Assembly (NCBI GenBank): GCA_964654155.1
Contig: CAZZGL010000007.1
Span: forward strand, 1-34,630
Origin: CAG-826 sp964654155
Lineage (GTDB): Bacteria; Bacillota_I; Bacilli_A; RFN20; CAG-826
Direction of reading: 5' to 3'
DNA: 34,630 nucleotides
Part shown: piece after piece, positions 8,409 through 16,329 of the stretch
Layout: the number at the start of each line of letters is the position of its first letter
Position numbering within the stretch: position 1 is the stretch's first letter
Made by a program: the position numbers and the translations under genes
Notes under the pieces: generated by a model
Seen by the model: only the letters and a program-made list of their open reading frames with translations
Told to the model about the DNA's origin: nothing
The model's database searches: none

Positions 8409-8756
8409 TTGTTTCAATATGGAGAAGAACAAAAGAAAGCAAATATTAAGAAATGGGTTCTAGATAATCTTAAAATCGGAAAATCCATGTTATTACAAAA
8501 GATAAATGTTAAATTGGTAGGAACGTTTAGGTGTTATGGAATAAATGGAATGCTTGAAGACCTTCTTAACTTATGGAAATATGTAAAATATTTATGTTTT
8601 AAATGGTTGAATAGAAGAAGTCAAAGAAGAAGCTTTAAATACAGAGATTTCCTAAGAATATGGAATTATTATATTGAAAATCCAATTAAAATTTACAAAA
8701 TAAATTTTTATAAATTTTATTATAAAAAAGTATTGGTTAGTGAGGAGAATTTATGA
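8409..8756 (+). pseudogene. 3' fragment of a group II intron reverse transcriptase/maturase
   Basis: An open frame of 115 residues without a good start codon (TTG at 8409, no clear ribosome site). Its middle matches the C-terminal maturase/thumb end of group II intron-encoded proteins: NVKLVGTFRCYGING, then LCFKWLNRRSQRRSF, then NPIKIYKI. FKWLNRRSQ(R/K)xSF is a hallmark of this family. The reverse transcriptase domains are missing and no domain V follows, so this is a remnant. Its open frame runs by chance into the start of the radical SAM gene at 8753. It may derive from a relative of the intron at 5803, whose own protein gene is absent. Confidence 0.82.
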
Positions 8757-10075
8757 ATCTTATTAAAGTGGAAAATATAAAAGAATTATTTGTATTTCAT
8801 AACAAAATTGGAAATAGATATTTTTTATTGACAAGAGATGGTAGCTCTATTATATTGTCAAGAAAAGATTATTTTAGTTTAAAAAATAATAAAATTAATG
8901 AAGAATTGAAGAATAGATTATTGAATAGGAATTTATTCGAATACCAATTAGTTGAGGTAATAAAAGAAGTAAGACCAACATTTTATTTAATTGAAATAAC
9001 ACAACAATGTAATTTAAAATGCAAATATTGCTTTAGAGGTGAGCATAATAATAAAGTAATATCTTTTGAAATGTTAGAAAAAGTTTTGTCGAATATATAT
9101 GTAACTATTAAAAAATATAATATTAATAATTTTTCTATTCAACCATGGGGTGGGGAACCTTTGTTATATATGGATAGAGTTTTATTTATTAGAGAGTATT
9201 TTGATAAATTAAATTTGCATCCTCATATATCAATTGAAACAAACGGAGTATTACTAAATGTTGAAACATTAAAAAAATTATTAGTTGCAGATATTTATAT
9301 TGGCATTTCTATAGATGGAATAAAAGAAATTCAAGATAATCAAAGACCTTGTTTATATGAAGGGCAATCATCTAGCGATATTGTACGAGAAAATATAATA
9401 AAAATTAAAAATAAATATCCTAATTATTCTTTTGGTAGCATCTCAGTTTATACAAAAGAGTCGTTGTTTTTCTTAGAAAAAAACATTAAATATATTAGCG
9501 AAGATTTACTAATAAATAATTTGAAACTCAATATAGTAAAAGATAATTCTTATTTCGATGGTCTTTCCATGAATGAAAAGGAAATTGAAGATTTTTATTG
9601 TAGAATGTTTAGGTATATCAGAAAAAACAATCAAATTGTTGAGTCTAATATATTTGAGAGAGCTTATAATTTAATCTTCAATTATAATAATAATATTTGT
9701 ATATCTTTAGGTTGCATGGGTGGATATAAAATGGTTGCCTATTCTGTTGATGGCGAATTGTATAATTGTGAATTAATAGGAATGGATAATCAAAAAATAG
9801 GCAACATAAATGATGATATAGTTGATTCAATAGAAAAAGGTATTGAATCTTATAATCCTTATTATAATGATAAACAAACAGAAGAGTGTAAATCTTGTCC
9901 ATGGTGGCATTTTTGTAAGGGTGGTTGTAGCGCAAATTGTTTAAGACAAAATACGAAATATGATATTGATGGTTGTATAATCAATAAAACATTATATCCG
10001 TTGATTATTAATTCAATATTAAAGAAAGATAAATTATATAAAGCAATAATAAAAAGATATGGAGGAAGAAAGTAA
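8753..10075 (+). CDS. Radical SAM/SPASM maturase, likely peptide-modifying
   Basis: 440 residues; GAGGAG stands 5 bases before the ATG. The radical SAM motif CNLKCKYC gives C86-x3-C90-x2-C93 for the SAM-binding 4Fe-4S cluster, followed by WGGEPLL (about 138) and the TIM-barrel phrases SIETNGVLL and GISIDG. The C-terminal third is a SPASM domain for auxiliary clusters, with Cys in CISLGCMGG, LYNCELIG and CKSCPWWHFCKGGCSANCL. About 75 residues precede the barrel and could hold a peptide-recognition domain, though I cannot show that. The family modifies ribosomally made peptides or proteins by carbon-centred radical chemistry. The next radical SAM gene begins 2 bases after its stop, and a Trp-rich repeat protein follows, so the three form an operon. 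The substrate is inferred. Confidence 0.9.
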   Translation: MNLIKVENIKELFVFHNKIGNRYFLLTRDGSSIILSRKDYFSLKNNKINEELKNRLLNRNLFEYQLVEVIKEVRPTFYLIEITQQCNLKCKYCFRGEHNNKVISFEMLEKVLSNIYVTIKKYNINNFSIQPWGGEPLLYMDRVLFIREYFDKLNLHPHISIETNGVLLNVETLKKLLVADIYIGISIDGIKEIQDNQRPCLYEGQSSSDIVRENIIKIKNKYPNYSFGSISVYTKESLFFLEKNIKYISEDLLINNLKLNIVKDNSYFDGLSMNEKEIEDFYCRMFRYIRKNNQIVESNIFERAYNLIFNYNNNICISLGCMGGYKMVAYSVDGELYNCELIGMDNQKIGNINDDIVDSIEKGIESYNPYYNDKQTEECKSCPWWHFCKGGCSANCLRQNTKYDIDGCIINKTLYPLIINSILKKDKLYKAIIKRYGGRK

Positions 10076-10077
10076 AT

Positions 10078-10986
10078 ATGCAAGGATATTTTGCTATATG
10101 TTATCATTGTAATCAAAAATGCTTAACATGTCCCACATTCTCTGAAGAAAAAAATAATAAGTTTATTGATTTCAATACTTTTAAAACAAATGTTTTAATG
10201 GCAATGAAACGAGGCATGACCAAAATAGTATTATCGGGTGGTGAACCATTTGCTCATCCAAAAATAAGAGATTTTTTGATATTTTTATATAAGAAAAAAT
10301 TAAAAATAACAATTTTATCTAACGGATCTTTGATTGGAGAAGAGTATCTTAAATTATTAATTAAATTAAGAAAAAATGTGAGGATAGTAACTGCAATACA
10401 TTCTGATAATGCTGAAATCCATGATATGGTAACGGGAATCAAGGGTAATTTTAGAAAAACTATTATAAATTTAAAAAGATTAAATGAAAATAAAATAAAT
10501 GTTGGCTTTAAAATTATTTTAAATAAATTAAATATTAAGTCTTTAAAAGAAATAAGTGTATATCTTGAAAATAATTTCAAGTATAGATTCAATATAAATA
10601 TTTGCGGTATGGATTATTGTGGAAAAGCAAATGAACATTTAGATTTATTATTATCAAAAAATGAGATTCAAGAAAATCTAGATAACTTTGTTAAATGGTA
10701 TATGAACTGTAAAAAAAATAAATTTTCAATTTGTATTACTGAATTACCATTATGTTTCTCGACGCAAAGAACATTAATGTTTTTTCAAATTAGTAGTTGT
10801 AGGATGCAATTTGCATATCAGTCTGGAAACAAAAATTCATTAGTAACATTCAATACTTTATATGATTGTTATCCACAAGGAAATAATTGTGATAGATGTT
10901 TATTATTTAATATATGTCCTGGAATTTGGACATCAACAAAAGATTTATATAAGAATGAGTTAACTATAATAAAGGGAGAGGAGTGA
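10078..10986 (+). CDS. Second radical SAM enzyme of the Trp-repeat operon
   Basis: 302 residues; GGAGGAAGAAAG lies just before the ATG. The cluster motif is at the very N-terminus: C11-x3-C15-x2-C18 (CNQKCLTC), with an extra Cys at 8. LSGGEPFAHP (about 58-67) and ILSNGSL are the usual radical SAM barrel phrases. The C-terminus has further Cys (ISSCRMQF, then CYPQGNNCDRCLLFNICPG, about 262-280) that may bind an auxiliary cluster. It is shorter than its neighbour and begins almost directly with the cluster motif, so it has no N-terminal recognition domain. Its stop TGA (10984-10986) is 5 bases before the ATG of the repeat protein and overlaps that gene's ribosome site, which suggests coupled translation. 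It probably acts on the same substrate as the first enzyme. Confidence 0.87.
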   Translation: MQGYFAICYHCNQKCLTCPTFSEEKNNKFIDFNTFKTNVLMAMKRGMTKIVLSGGEPFAHPKIRDFLIFLYKKKLKITILSNGSLIGEEYLKLLIKLRKNVRIVTAIHSDNAEIHDMVTGIKGNFRKTIINLKRLNENKINVGFKIILNKLNIKSLKEISVYLENNFKYRFNINICGMDYCGKANEHLDLLLSKNEIQENLDNFVKWYMNCKKNKFSICITELPLCFSTQRTLMFFQISSCRMQFAYQSGNKNSLVTFNTLYDCYPQGNNCDRCLLFNICPGIWTSTKDLYKNELTIIKGEE

Positions 10987-10991
10987 TTAAA

Positions 10992-11465
10992 ATGTGGACT
11001 AATTCAATGTGGGGAAATGATAGTGATAGCTGGGTTCAAGATGGTTGGGGCAACAATAGTGATTTTTGGATACAAGAAGGTTGGGGCAACAATAGCGATT
11101 GCTGGATACAAGAAGGTTGGGGAAATAATAGTGATTTATGGATTCAAAACGGATGGGGTAATAGTAGCGATTGTTGGGTTCAAGGCAGCTATGATACATG
11201 GGAAGATGATACATGGGATAATAATTCATACGATAGTTACCATGATTCATCAGATGGTAATCAATATAGTACTTATAATACTGATGATAGTTTTTTTGAG
11301 CATCAGGGTGTAAATTGTATACTATATGTTTTTTGTCCAGTAATTGCTATCATAGGAATTATTTGGAATTTTGTGCACAAGAATTATCTAAGGGGCTTCT
11401 TATGGCTTATTCATTTTTCATATATTTGGTTTACTATTATTGGTATAGTGTTGCAACCTAGATAA
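10992..11465 (+). CDS. Trp-rich tandem-repeat membrane protein, candidate RiPP precursor
   Basis: 157 residues from the ATG at 10992, 8 bases after GAGAGGAG. A GTG three codons earlier overlaps the ribosome site and is less likely. Residues 7-66 are five 12-residue repeats of the form WGN(N/D/S)SDxW(I/V)Q(D/E/N)G, with Trp at 7, 14, 19, 26, 31, 38, 43, 50, 55 and 62. WTN comes before them and WED and WDN follow, then a Tyr/Asp/Ser-rich stretch (about 67-105). Two hydrophobic segments (about 107-128 and 135-154) should span the membrane. It directly follows two radical SAM genes, so the Trp repeats are likely their substrate. Trp-x-Asn and Trp-x-Gln fit the aromatic-x-polar pattern of three-residue cyclophanes. 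I know no family with this layout. It could instead be a structural surface protein. Confidence 0.75.
   Translation: MWTNSMWGNDSDSWVQDGWGNNSDFWIQEGWGNNSDCWIQEGWGNNSDLWIQNGWGNSSDCWVQGSYDTWEDDTWDNNSYDSYHDSSDGNQYSTYNTDDSFFEHQGVNCILYVFCPVIAIIGIIWNFVHKNYLRGFLWLIHFSYIWFTIIGIVLQPR
11010..11189 (+). repeat. Five 36-bp tandem repeats coding the Trp motif
   Basis: Units begin at 11010, 11046, 11082, 11118 and 11154, each starting with the TGG of WGN. Similarity at DNA level is high, especially units 2-4, so the copy number could change by slippage or recombination without shifting the frame. Confidence 0.9.
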
Positions 11466-11491
11466 AAACATATAATCAAAAAATACTTTAT

Positions 11492-12155
11492 ATGGAGAAA
11501 ATTGAGCATAAAAAATATTTGCAATATTTTCATTGCTAATAATATTAATAAGTTGTAATGTCAATAACGAATTTAACAATAATGTTTCAAATAATAGTAG
11601 TTCATTTGAAGGCTCAATATATGTTATATCCGATAATAGTAGGCCTTTATAAATTACAAATAAAAGATAGGATTTGATTATGAAGTTATTGATGAAGAAC
11701 TTATTGGAATTACATGATGTGATATATTATTGAAAGATGTAATAATACCAAATGAAGCAATAATTAATAATAAAAAATATAAATTTAAAGAAGTTTCAAA
11801 AGGTGCATTTGATGAATGCGTATTGTTATAAAAAATAGCCTTACCATTTATAGGAGAAAGTAGAGATAGTAATCAGTATTTAGAATATATATTTGGGAGC
11901 AAGTTAATTCAGTTATAATTTATACTATTCCCCAAATAGTTTAAAAGAAGTAATAATCCTAGAAGGGTGCATTTAGATAGGAGATAATGCTTTCTATAAT
12001 TACAAATATTTAAAAAGTATAGTAATTCCAAGTGGTGCAATAAAAATTGGCAGTAATGCATTTTGGGATACTGAAAGACGTACAATCTATTGCGAAACTA
12101 TATCTAAACCTGAAGGATGGGACTCCTGATAATAGACCAGTAGTTTGAGGATACA
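11492..12155 (+). pseudogene. Decayed BspA-type leucine-rich-repeat lipoprotein
   Basis: No frame stays open, but the pieces appear in order. A signal start (TATGGAG, then a start region at 11492-11500) needs a one-base shift to reach the lipobox phrase ILISCNVNNEFNNN (about 11541-11582). LRR phrases follow: VSKGAFDECVLL, SLKEVIILEGC, IGDNAFYNYKYLKSIVIPSG, IGSNAFWDTERRTIYCET and then PEGWD, PDNRPVV (12117-12145). The last three are the usual end of such LRR proteins. Several stops and frameshifts interrupt it. It is a relative of the intact gene at 6490-8379 and lies between the Trp-repeat gene and the PLD-like fusion. Confidence 0.8.
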
Positions 12156-12250
12156 AAGGTTAGTTAATAGCAAATACTATGCGTTAATTTTAAATAATTA
12201 TAAATTTATATGAAAGGTGGATTGAGTATTTTGCTCAACTAGAAGTATGT

Positions 12251-13618
12251 ATGATTAGATTTATTGAAAGTTGTATAGAAAAATTTGATTTAGCTGAGTT
12301 TGTTATAGATATTTCAAAAGCGCTTATTATCGCGTTCATAACTGCATTTTTTGCTAAATTATTTACTGATAGATATTTAAAGAAATATAAATTTGTAAAA
12401 CGATTAGAAGAACACGGATTTGAGTGTTTTGCATCAGATAAAAACATTTCTGAAAGAAAATATAAAAAAATATTTTCTAATGCAGATACAATTAAATTAT
12501 TATTTGTAACTGGAATAGGATTCTTTACAAAAGAAAGCCATCAAAGAATGATTAAAGAAGCATTAAAAAGAGGCGCTAAGATACAGATACTATTAGCTAG
12601 AAAAACCAATCAATTTTTAAAAGATGTTTATCAATTAGAATGTAATAACTTTAATCGTTCTTTTGATGAGGATCTTAATTTAGAAGAAGAAACTGTTCAT
12701 AATATTTTAGAAAGTATAAATAAGCAATCTGATAATAAGATTGAAGTGAGATATTATTCTACAGAATATAGATTACCTTTAGTAATTGCATCTTTTAAAA
12801 AGAAAAATAAAGAAATAACTAAAGCATGGTTAAATATAACTTTGCCTCCAGAAAAAGCATCAAAGCATCTTCTATTGGAAATGAAATATGAAAGTGATGA
12901 TTTACAAAATAAAGATGAAAACTATGTTGGTATGGTTGTTGATCATTTTGATTCTATATGGAAAGTAAGTAAAACTTATGAAGATACTGCAGAGCAATAT
13001 TGGAATAGGAAATATGAAGAAGCTTTGAATTCATCATTAAAGACTAATAAGTATTTAATACTAGTCTCAGCGCAGCATCCACTTATTAATGGAGTTGAAC
13101 CAAATGATGAGTTTAAAAATAGATTAGATGCGGCAATTGAATTACATAATAAACTAAAAAGTGAAGGTAAAGAAGTAAAGATATATGTTCCAGGAAGTGT
13201 TCATAAAGCGAATGGTATTGTTGATGATATTTCGTTAAGTGAAGCAGGAAAGAGATATTTATTAAAGTATTCTATTAATGAAGAAGATATATACGCTGAT
13301 GAAATGAATATAAAATATAAAAAAGATAAAGGAGTATATAATTCTGCGGATGAATGTTATGTTGCTGCTAAAATATTTAAAGACGAGGATTTTGAAAAGT
13401 TATATTGTTTCTGTTCACCTTTTCAAGTATCAAAGAATCAACTATTTTTATTAGAGAATGGTATTTTAGGAAATATATATTCTATTCCATCTAATAATTA
13501 TTTTCATAATCCATATTTTGAATTTGCAGAAATAATACCTGATGTACTTTTCTACGATCATTCTTGGCAAGATAATTCATATTATGGAAATAAGTCTAGA
13601 AACGAAAGAAAACCATAA
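12251..13618 (+). CDS. Membrane-anchored PLD-like / DUF218-like fusion protein
   Basis: 455 residues. One membrane segment near the N-terminus (about 23-42). Residues 70-180 resemble a phospholipase-D-like fold (IKLLFVTGIGFFTKESHQRM, then EALKRGAKIQILLAR) but lack a visible HxKxxxxD motif, so this part may bind rather than cut. Residues 270-420 resemble the DUF218/YdcF/SanA fold: YLILVSAQHPL, NRLDAAIELHNKLKSEGKEV, VPGS, LSEAGKRYLLKYSINEEDIY and YNSADECYVAAKIF. DUF218 proteins are linked to envelope or polyprenyl-lipid functions. The start is uncertain: two ATGs stand close together and only GAAG precedes them, while a better AAAGGTGG at about 12214 is separated by a small hairpin (TTGAG/CTCAA). 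It probably forms an operon with the next gene. Confidence 0.6.
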   Translation: MIRFIESCIEKFDLAEFVIDISKALIIAFITAFFAKLFTDRYLKKYKFVKRLEEHGFECFASDKNISERKYKKIFSNADTIKLLFVTGIGFFTKESHQRMIKEALKRGAKIQILLARKTNQFLKDVYQLECNNFNRSFDEDLNLEEETVHNILESINKQSDNKIEVRYYSTEYRLPLVIASFKKKNKEITKAWLNITLPPEKASKHLLLEMKYESDDLQNKDENYVGMVVDHFDSIWKVSKTYEDTAEQYWNRKYEEALNSSLKTNKYLILVSAQHPLINGVEPNDEFKNRLDAAIELHNKLKSEGKEVKIYVPGSVHKANGIVDDISLSEAGKRYLLKYSINEEDIYADEMNIKYKKDKGVYNSADECYVAAKIFKDEDFEKLYCFCSPFQVSKNQLFLLENGILGNIYSIPSNNYFHNPYFEFAEIIPDVLFYDHSWQDNSYYGNKSRNERKP

Positions 13619-13660
13619 CAATAATTTAGATTATATCTATTATAAAGGAGTAAAGTAATC

Positions 13661-14929
13661 ATGGACAAAGATAATATTGATAATAATGTTAGTGGTACAG
13701 AAGAAGTATTAAAGCTTAATAAAGACATTATAAATGCATTAATTCAAAAAATATTTATTTATATACCAATTATTTTATTAGGAATATATTCTATTCTTAT
13801 TTGGTTTATATTAGATGAACCTGTTGGAAGTGTTTTAATTATAGATATAGGCAATGTTTATTCACTAGCAAAAGGTGGAGAATTATTAGAACCGGTAAAG
13901 ACTTTATATGTTGTTATATCTTTTGCGGGCATTTCTGTATTATTATTTTTAATTTCAATGCATCAAATAGTTTATAATAAAAAAGTTTTTATAAAAGGAA
14001 AAGAATATGAAAAAAGTTTAACAACTATTTATATATCACAATTAGTTTATGTATTCTTTATTGTTGCAGCACTTGTTATTAATGAAGAATTAAAAAAAGA
14101 GGATATTACTGCAGGAACATGTTCTAAGTATATGCTTATATTATCTAGTGTAACTTTATTTACAAGCTTAATGTCTCTTATAGCGCCTAAGTTATTAAGT
14201 TATAATAAACAACCTAGGACTTTAAAAGAATTATTAATAGATAACGCTGATAAGATAAAAAAAGTAATTAAATATGTGGTTATTGTAGCTATTATTGGAG
14301 GAGCTTCATTTGGCGTTATAAGGTTTGTAAATAAAACTTTAAATAGTGTATTTCAAACACGAAAACTTAAAGATTTTGTAGTAAATGAAACGACTAAGAA
14401 AGAAGTAATAAAGAAATTAGGTAAACCACATAATGAAGAAGAAAATTATATAGAATATTTTAGTGATCAATATTTAAAGGTTAGAAATAAAATAAATAAA
14501 TTAAGTGAGGATTCATTAAATAATTTATCAAAATTAGGACAATTAAGTGAAAAACTATATGAAATGGATTATAAATATATTTATATTTCTTTTTCGTCTG
14601 AGACTGATAAATTTGGAAATGAAGTTAATGTTATAAAAGAAATTGTTTTAGATACTAATAGAAACGATTCAAAAAATAACTATAAAACATATGGGGCTGA
14701 TGATATCCATTTAATAGGTAATTATTATGCATCAACATATAATACCGCTCCAATTTATCCTCAAATGTTCTTTGATGATGGAAGTTATTATTATGCAGAA
14801 AAATGCATTTATAGTGTAACCGACATAACGTATTCAATTACTAATGAATTACGGGTAAAGTATTCTTGGACAAATGATTTTTTTAGTAGTAATAATTATT
14901 TAATTGTTACACTTATTGGTGATTGTTAA
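13661..14929 (+). CDS. Five-helix membrane protein with a BamE-like C-terminal segment
   Basis: 422 residues; AAAGGAG stands about 11 bases before the ATG. Five hydrophobic segments at about 31-51, 82-101, 125-142, 158-180 and 205-226. After the last helix, NETTKKEVIKKLGKPHNEEENY (NETTKKEVIKKLGKP, about 242-258) matches the T-x-x-x-V-x-x-x-L-G-x-P pattern of SmpA/BamE-like domains. The rest, about 170 residues, is predicted soluble, rich in Tyr and Asn, and not recognised. It begins 42 bases after the PLD-like/DUF218 gene on the same strand, so the two are probably co-transcribed. Function unknown. Confidence 0.6.
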   Translation: MDKDNIDNNVSGTEEVLKLNKDIINALIQKIFIYIPIILLGIYSILIWFILDEPVGSVLIIDIGNVYSLAKGGELLEPVKTLYVVISFAGISVLLFLISMHQIVYNKKVFIKGKEYEKSLTTIYISQLVYVFFIVAALVINEELKKEDITAGTCSKYMLILSSVTLFTSLMSLIAPKLLSYNKQPRTLKELLIDNADKIKKVIKYVVIVAIIGGASFGVIRFVNKTLNSVFQTRKLKDFVVNETTKKEVIKKLGKPHNEEENYIEYFSDQYLKVRNKINKLSEDSLNNLSKLGQLSEKLYEMDYKYIYISFSSETDKFGNEVNVIKEIVLDTNRNDSKNNYKTYGADDIHLIGNYYASTYNTAPIYPQMFFDDGSYYYAEKCIYSVTDITYSITNELRVKYSWTNDFFSSNNYLIVTLIGDC

Positions 14930-15409
14930 TTATTTATATGTGATTTTTAACTTAGTAAACATTATATGTTCTTAATATATGAATTTTGAATAAACATAAA
15001 TGTGCTAAGGGAAAATTATTACAAGTGGCTATGTATTAGGTATATTTATTTAATAATAAAGTAAATCTTTAAATTAAAAAATGAATATGGGATTTTGTAG
15101 GAAAAATTTATATTCATTAAGTTTATTTTAAGTAATTTGATGCTTACAATTATTAATTGGTACTCTTTGTTAATTTAGCAAAGGGTATTTTTTTATTAAC
15201 CATGTCTTATAGTTTGAATCTTTTGATTTATAAGTATTCTTTCAAGCAATCGTTTATGCCATATCAAATGAATATTGAATATTATTGATATAAACAACAC
15301 TTTATTTAAAATTGCTTAAAAAATCAATATTGCCTACAGAATCATTATATATAGCAATAATTATGGTTTGTTTTTTATTTAGTGATGCTTTAAATTATAG
15401 ATAAAAATT
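14930..15409. other. Intergenic region, no gene seen
   Basis: 480 bases of very AT-rich sequence. The only clear signal is the terminator at 15161-15194. No ORF with a ribosome site and no RNA gene was recognised. Confidence 0.5.
15161..15194 (+). terminator. Rho-independent terminator
   Basis: TACTCTTTG (15161-15169) pairs with CAAAGGGTA (15179-15187), 9 pairs with one G-U, followed by seven T. It probably ends the transcript of the membrane protein gene at 13661-14929. Confidence 0.75.
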
Positions 15410-15456
15410 TTGAAAAGCGTGAACAAATTAGCTAATATTGTATATAGCAATATTAG
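15410..15456 (+). promoter_or_regulatory. Promoter and operator of the Phd/PIN module
   Basis: TTGAAA (15410-15415), a 17-base spacer and TAATAT (15433-15438) form a good sigma-A promoter. The -10 box is inside a perfect dyad: CTAATATTG (15432-15440) and CAATATTAG (15448-15456). This is the expected place for autorepression by the antitoxin or the complex. Confidence 0.7.
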
Positions 15457-15479
15457 ATTGTAAATAAGGAGGCATGAAT

Positions 15480-15713
15480 ATGATTACTGTATCGGCAACA
15501 GAACTACAAAACAATTTTGGAAAGTATTTAAAGTATGTTCAAAATGGCAATGATGTTATTATTTTGCGTAATGGAAAAGAGATTGCAAGATTGATTTCTT
15601 ATGATAAAAGCGTGTCTTTTCTCACCGATTCTTTACTTGGCGTGCTTAAAAAAGACTATGGAGAAGAAAGTATCAAAACGGAGAGAATAAAAAAGTATGA
15701 AAGTATTGATTGA
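15480..15713 (+). CDS. Antitoxin of the Phd/YefM family
   Basis: 77 residues from the ATG at 15480, 7 bases after AGGAGG. The ATG at 15474 is only one base from that site and is rejected. The start MITVSATELQNNFGKYLKYV, then DVIILRNGKEIARLISY, is the typical Phd/YefM DNA-binding domain. The C-terminal tail (about 50-77) would wrap the toxin. It overlaps the PIN toxin gene by 17 bases in another frame and lies behind a promoter with a dyad operator, so it should repress its own operon. Confidence 0.9.
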   Translation: MITVSATELQNNFGKYLKYVQNGNDVIILRNGKEIARLISYDKSVSFLTDSLLGVLKKDYGEESIKTERIKKYESID

Positions 15714-16104
15714 TACGAATATTATTCTAGATGTGCTTTGCAATCGAAAAGAATTTGTTGAAGATTCTGCAAGGGTTTTTAAGCTTTGTGAGATTAAGAA
15801 AATCATTGGATATATTTCCGTTTTGTCTATGCATAATATTGTGTATATAATGCGTAAGGAATTGGATTCAAAGAAGGTTAAGGAAATTCTTGAAAAGCTC
15901 TCTTTGATTTTTGAAATTGTAGACTTGAAAGCGGACGATTTAAAACGTGCAAGTACCCTTGATTTTAATGATTATGAGGATGCTATTCAAAGTATACAAG
16001 CAAGCAGAATTAAAGCAAACTATATCATTACAAGAAATATAAAAGATTACAATAAGAGTAAAATAACCGCAATTAAACCAAGCGAGCTTATTGAGCAAAT
16101 TTAG
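15697..16104 (+). CDS. PIN-domain toxin, VapC-like ribonuclease
   Basis: 135 residues. PIN fold with the acidic residues expected for metal-dependent RNA cleavage: D6 in LIDTNIILD, a middle acidic region, DFNDYEDAIQ (about 92-101) and TRNIKDYNKS (about 113-122). VapC-type toxins cut tRNA or rRNA and are neutralised by the upstream antitoxin. The start is within the antitoxin gene, with GGAGAGAATAAAAAAGT ahead of it. A strong hairpin terminator follows 15 bases after the stop. Confidence 0.9.
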   Translation: MKVLIDTNIILDVLCNRKEFVEDSARVFKLCEIKKIIGYISVLSMHNIVYIMRKELDSKKVKEILEKLSLIFEIVDLKADDLKRASTLDFNDYEDAIQSIQASRIKANYIITRNIKDYNKSKITAIKPSELIEQI

Positions 16105-16118
16105 ATTTAAAATTATAA

Positions 16119-16168
16119 AAAACAGTTGGTAACTAGTACTTTAAAGCTTCCAACTGTTTTATTATTTC
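16119..16168 (+). terminator. Terminator of the Phd/PIN module
   Basis: AAAACAGTTGG (16119-16129) pairs perfectly with CCAACTGTTTT (16150-16160), with T-rich sequence after it. The A-rich 5' flank could also let it work for minus-strand transcripts. Confidence 0.75.
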
Positions 16169-16329
16169 TTTTTTTTAATTTTTACTTATTCATTTTTCAT
16201 AATAATTTTATCGTTATTATATTTTGCTTTTGGGTTTAAATCATTTGATTTCTTCTAAATATCTTTTTATATAAATCTATAAATAAAAACTTGCTTGAAA
16301 AACAAACGATTAACCGCAATTAAAGGTAA

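Noticed and set aside
11010..11189. Regular 36-bp repeats as a CRISPR array
   Set aside because: The units are contiguous without unique spacers, keep a reading frame with a good start site and code a coherent motif.
10999..11250. Antisense reading frame opposite the Trp-repeat gene
   Set aside because: It is open only because the sense strand is a 36-bp repeat free of complementary stops; it has no ribosome site.
16064..16324. 14-bp direct repeat TAACCGCAATTAAA at 16064-16077 and 16311-16324
   Set aside because: It could mark an insertion, but it is short, AT-rich and encloses only the end of the PIN gene and its terminator.
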